Of a DNA stretch of 64,000 bases, positions 61,813 to 64,000 are shown piece after piece. Each line of letters opens with the position of its first letter. The stretch's first letter is position 1. The notes beneath the pieces were generated by a model. The model saw only the letters and a program-made list of their open reading frames with translations, was not told where the DNA came from and did not search any database. Origin of the DNA: Desulfobacter curvatus DSM 3379 (GTDB lineage: Bacteria > Desulfobacterota > Desulfobacteria > Desulfobacterales > Desulfobacteraceae). Location: assembly GCF_000373985.1 (NCBI RefSeq), contig NZ_KB893057.1, positions 66,221 to 130,220 of the forward strand, read 5' to 3'. The translations under genes were made by a program, and so were the position numbers.

Positions 61813-62252
61813 ACCGGATATTTCAGCGTTTATTATCATGTCTTTTTTTTGCCTTGTTGGGCGCAGGTATACTTTTTACGGCATCAGGGTGTGGTAAAAA
61901 AGGGCCGCCCGTGCCTCCAACTAAGGATGTTGATATTCCTGCGGCCCCCACGGACTTGAAATATACGCTCAAGGATCGTGATATGACCCTTACGTGGACA
62001 TGTGCCTCTTTGCAGGATCAGGAACACGGACCGAAGGTTGAAGGGTTTGAAGTGTTCATGGCCACCAAACCCCTGGATGGTTGCCAAGGATGTCCCTTTA
62101 TGTTCAAATCCCTGGGCGTGGTTCCCATGCCCAGGAAAAGCTTTATATATACCCTTGATCAGGAACTTCATTATTATTTTAGGGTTCGGACCCTGGGACA
62201 TGACGATATAAAAAGTAAGGTATCGGAAACTCTGTATATTGAATTTCCCTGA
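61809..62252 (+). CDS. Small lipoprotein with fibronectin III-like domain
   Basis: 147 aa. Lipobox ASGC (Cys28) followed by GKKGPPVPP, the same tail as LptM/YifL-type lipoproteins. The rest (about 45-147) looks like one fibronectin III-type beta sandwich (APTDLKYTLKDRDMTLTW, YYFRVRTLG). Two extra cysteines (CQGC) lie near residue 92. TTG start coupled to argH stop. The LptM-like role at the LptD complex is only a hint, as the length is much larger. Confidence 0.7.
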   Translation: MNRIFQRLLSCLFFALLGAGILFTASGCGKKGPPVPPTKDVDIPAAPTDLKYTLKDRDMTLTWTCASLQDQEHGPKVEGFEVFMATKPLDGCQGCPFMFKSLGVVPMPRKSFIYTLDQELHYYFRVRTLGHDDIKSKVSETLYIEFP

Positions 62253-62784
62253 TACATTAACCCTGACGCCTGCATTTTTGAGCATCGGTGCAAATGTGGG
62301 AAATAAGATTGCCAACATTGGCCTGGCCATCAGGCGCCTTGGGGAAACAGACGGGATTTTTATAGAGGCTTTGTCAAAATTTTATAAGACAGCACCCCAG
62401 AATTATGCGGATCAGGACTGGTTTGTGAATGCAGCTATTAAGATTAACACGGCTTATTCTCCACAACAGCTTTTAGAGGTGCTGCAAACCATTGAAAAAG
62501 AGCAGGACCGGGACGGCAAGCCCTTCAGATTTGGTCCCCGCAGGATTGATTTGGATATTATTTTTTACGGCCAATGTGTGATGAACACAACGACGCTTGT
62601 GCTTCCCCATCCCCGAATGCATGAGCGCCTCTTTGTATTGAAACCCCTTTGCGACATAGATAAAAATCTGGTTCATCCGGTAAACGGCTTGACCGTGGGT
62701 GAACTGTTTAAACAAATTAAAACAGATGAAAGCCAGGCAGTAATTGCCCTGGCCAAGGAGGAGACTCGTGAAATTTTTTATTGA
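62239..62784 (+). CDS. folK: 2-amino-4-hydroxy-6-hydroxymethyldihydropteridine pyrophosphokinase
   Basis: Folate synthesis: transfers pyrophosphate to the pterin. 181 aa; LSIGANVGNKIANI at the front, SKFYKTAP, and the FRFGPRRIDLDIIFYG signature with the two metal-binding Asp. A TTG start at 62239 is possible, overlapping the lipoprotein by 14 bases; the true start is not certain. Ends inside the transaldolase gene. Confidence 0.9.
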   Translation: MNFPDTLTLTPAFLSIGANVGNKIANIGLAIRRLGETDGIFIEALSKFYKTAPQNYADQDWFVNAAIKINTAYSPQQLLEVLQTIEKEQDRDGKPFRFGPRRIDLDIIFYGQCVMNTTTLVLPHPRMHERLFVLKPLCDIDKNLVHPVNGLTVGELFKQIKTDESQAVIALAKEETREIFY

Positions 62785-63412
62785 CACAGCCAATATTGAA
62801 CAGATCAAGGATGCCAATGATATGGGCATGGTGGATGGTGTGACCACCAATCCTTCCCTGATTGCCAAAGAAGATGGCGAGTTCAAAGATATCATTGCAC
62901 AGATCTGCAACATTGTTGATGGTCCTGTTTCCGCAGAAGTGATCAGTCTTGAGTATGAAGGTATGGTATCTGAAGCCCGGGAACTTGTAAAAATTGCCGA
63001 TAACATTGCCGTGAAAATCCCCATGACCGTGGAAGGGCTTAAGGCGGTTAAAACATTATCCGCCGAAGGCATTAAAACCAATGTGACCCTGGTGTTTTCA
63101 GCGCTCCAGGCCCTGATGGCGGCCAAAGCCGGAGCAACCTATGTCTCGCCCTTTGTGGGTCGCCTTGATGACCTGGCCCAGGAAGGCATGGGGCTTATCG
63201 AGGAAATCGTTCAGATTTTTACCAATTATGACTTTGACACACAGATTATTGTGGCATCGGTGAGAAGTCAGCTCCACGTGCTGCAGTCGGCCTTGATGGG
63301 TGCGGATATTGCCACAATCCCCTATGGTGTGCTTAAGAAATTGGCCGCACACCATATGACCGACAAGGGCATTGAGTCCTTCCTTTCAGACTGGAACAAA
63401 AAGAATAAATAG
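62768..63412 (+). CDS. Transaldolase / fructose-6-phosphate aldolase family (TalC type)
   Basis: 214 aa. MKFFIDTAN, GVTTNPSLIAKE, the Schiff-base Lys in NIAVKIPMTVEG, and SPFVGRLDD are present. This short class (215-220 aa) contains both transaldolases and Fsa aldolases; the exact activity cannot be told from the sequence. GTG start with AAGGAGGAG upstream; overlaps folK by 17 bases. Confidence 0.93.
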   Translation: MKFFIDTANIEQIKDANDMGMVDGVTTNPSLIAKEDGEFKDIIAQICNIVDGPVSAEVISLEYEGMVSEARELVKIADNIAVKIPMTVEGLKAVKTLSAEGIKTNVTLVFSALQALMAAKAGATYVSPFVGRLDDLAQEGMGLIEEIVQIFTNYDFDTQIIVASVRSQLHVLQSALMGADIATIPYGVLKKLAAHHMTDKGIESFLSDWNKKNK

Positions 63413-63456
63413 TATGTGGTATTGTTGAAAAAATAAGGATGTTTTTAAAATTGTCA

Positions 63457-63485
63457 TTGACAAAAGCAGCACATCCCTCTATAAG
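63457..63485 (+). promoter_or_regulatory. Sigma-70 promoter of the tRNA pair
   Basis: -35 TTGACA (63457-63462), 17-nt spacer, -10 TATAAG (63480-63485, 5 of 6). Start near 63492, ten bases before tRNA-Gly. Confidence 0.85.
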
Positions 63486-63501
63486 TATTTCCTGTTGCTG
63501 A

Positions 63502-63576
63502 GCGGGAATAACTCAGTGGTAGAGTGCGACCTTGCCAAGGTCGAAGTCGCGGGTTCAAATCCCGTTTCCCGCTCCA
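63502..63576 (+). tRNA. tRNA-Gly (anticodon GCC)
   Basis: 75 nt with CCA encoded. Acceptor GCGGGAA/TTCCCGC, anticodon loop TTGCCAA, T-loop TTCAAAT. Three bases separate it from tRNA-Cys. Confidence 0.97.
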
Positions 63577-63579
63577 CAT

Positions 63580-63654
63580 GGCGGCTTAGCCAAGGGGTAA
63601 GGCGACGGCCTGCAAAGCCGTTATTCCCCGGTTCAAATCCGGGAGCCGCCTCCA
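63580..63654 (+). tRNA. tRNA-Cys (anticodon GCA)
   Basis: 75 nt with CCA encoded. Acceptor GGCGGCT/AGCCGCC, discriminator T as expected for Cys, anticodon loop CTGCAAA giving GCA. Second gene of a two-tRNA transcript. Confidence 0.97.
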
Positions 63655-63666
63655 ACCCAGATTTTT

Positions 63667-63705
63667 AGGGCTTAGAAGAATTCTTTTCTTCTGAGCCCTT
63701 TTTTT
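63667..63705 (+). terminator. Rho-independent terminator after tRNA-Cys
   Basis: 14-bp stem (63667-63680 with 63686-63699, one wobble), 5-nt loop, followed by seven T. Confidence 0.92.
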
Positions 63706-63841
63706 ATTTGGGCTCTCCTTAAGTGGTGGTCTGGAAAAGATCCCGGATCACCTGTCTTAAATCCTTTTTTTAAAACACTTCATTATAAAATTTTTTTTAT
63801 GGAGAAGAAACTTATTTTTAAAGAAAGGTAACCTCTAAAAA

Positions 63842-63915
63842 CAAAAAAACCTCGTCGGTGGGCGCCGAAGAGGTCCTTCTGTAGAAGCTTGTATCTTCTA
63901 AATTGAATACTTTCA
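63842..63915 (-). ncRNA. Putative small RNA of about 75 nt
   Basis: On the minus strand a promoter (63922-63950) is followed by short hairpins (TTGAA-AGTA-TTCAA near 63905-63918; CTTCT-AC-AGAAG near 63877-63889) and then a terminator stem ACCTC/GAGGT with inner CGG/CCG (63849-63874) ending in a T7 run. No open frame of useful length lies inside. It resembles no RNA family I can name, so it is a candidate only. Confidence 0.5.
63849..63874 (-). terminator. Rho-independent terminator of the putative small RNA
   Basis: Stem ACCTC..GAGGT plus inner CGG/CCG, followed on the minus strand by seven T and further T-rich sequence. Confidence 0.75.
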
Positions 63916-63927
63916 ATTTAGAAGATA
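63892..63927. repeat. Perfect 16-bp inverted repeat over the small-RNA start
   Basis: Arms 63892-63907 and 63912-63927 with a 4-nt spacer. The right arm contains the minus-strand -10 box, so this symmetric site could be an operator. Alternatively it may be a cruciform or a transcript hairpin. Confidence 0.7.
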
Positions 63928-63950
63928 ACTCGAAAAAAGAGTTGTGTCAA
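63922..63950 (-). promoter_or_regulatory. Sigma-70-type promoter on the minus strand
   Basis: -35 TTGACA (63945-63950, consensus), 17-nt spacer, -10 TATCTT (63922-63927). Predicted start near 63915, facing the terminator at 63849-63874. Confidence 0.6.
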
Positions 63951-64000
63951 GCGATCGGTGAAGTGTTCAGTGCTGACGCATAAATAATAAAAGGTCGGCC

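Noticed and set aside
63764..63830. Tiny frame starting ATGGAGAAGAAACTT after the tRNA terminator
   Set aside because: Only 10 codons, no ribosome site, A/T-rich random sequence.

Overview
The window looks like chromosome from a Gram-negative deltaproteobacterium, most likely a sulfate reducer related to Desulfobacteraceae; the genus is an inference. The reasons are a siroheme-dependent heme pathway (ahbC-hemB-ahbD), a DUF39 homocysteine-biosynthesis protein, LPS/Kdo transport genes linked to rpoN, and a sigma-54/type IV pilus arrangement like that of Geobacter and Myxococcus. No rRNA, prophage or CRISPR array is visible.

Left part (0.1-15.4 kb, mostly minus strand). A small secreted His/Arg/Pro repeat protein faces the end of a heme operon. 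Reading in minus direction, that operon runs: a 58-aa four-cysteine protein, a ClpX-like AAA+ ATPase, ahbC, hemB, ahbD, with overlapping starts and stops. To its right is gap-tpiA-secG-tRNA-Leu(GAG), then the conserved envelope/nitrogen-PTS block kdsA-kdsC-lptC-lptA-lptB-rpoN-hpf-ptsN-rapZ-EIIA(Man).

Middle part (15.5-49.4 kb). Plus-strand housekeeping genes (M23 peptidase, DUF39, lepB, pyrB, pyrC) lead into a PilR-like sigma-54 activator. A very good -24/-12 promoter follows, then the major pilin pilA. Behind pilA lies a plus-strand, visibly AT-richer island of about 20 kb. It holds a PilH/PilI-like ABC transporter, two large GT-C membrane glycosyltransferases, and a glycan cluster: acetyltransferases, a deacetylase-like protein, a FemAB-like protein, a sulfotransferase, GT4, a flippase-like membrane protein, an epimerase, DegT aminotransferases, an AsnB-type amidotransferase, the WbpB-WbpD-WbpE trio and a GT2. 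It meets, convergently, the minus-strand minor-pilin operon fimT-pilW-pilV-pilX-pilY1. Pilus subunits, a pilus-tip adhesin and glycan genes therefore sit together, which suggests a glycosylated pilus or a co-regulated surface glycan.

Right part (49.4-64 kb, plus strand). A compact IS200/IS605-type element with only tnpA sits directly upstream of the promoter and TPP riboswitch of thiC. Then come a lipoprotein, coaBC, a degenerate uracil-DNA-glycosylase-like gene, xerC, hslV, hslU, argB, argD, argF, argH (no argG), an Fn3-like lipoprotein, folK and a transaldolase of the TalC/Fsa type. The window ends with tRNA-Gly(GCC) and tRNA-Cys(GCA) under a clear sigma-70 promoter, followed by a minus-strand promoter-hairpin-terminator unit that looks like an unannotated small RNA of about 75 nt.

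The most interesting points are the ClpX-like ATPase coupled to ahbC, the pilin/ABC/glycosyltransferase/uronamide-sugar module, the small four-cysteine gene, and the candidate small RNA.
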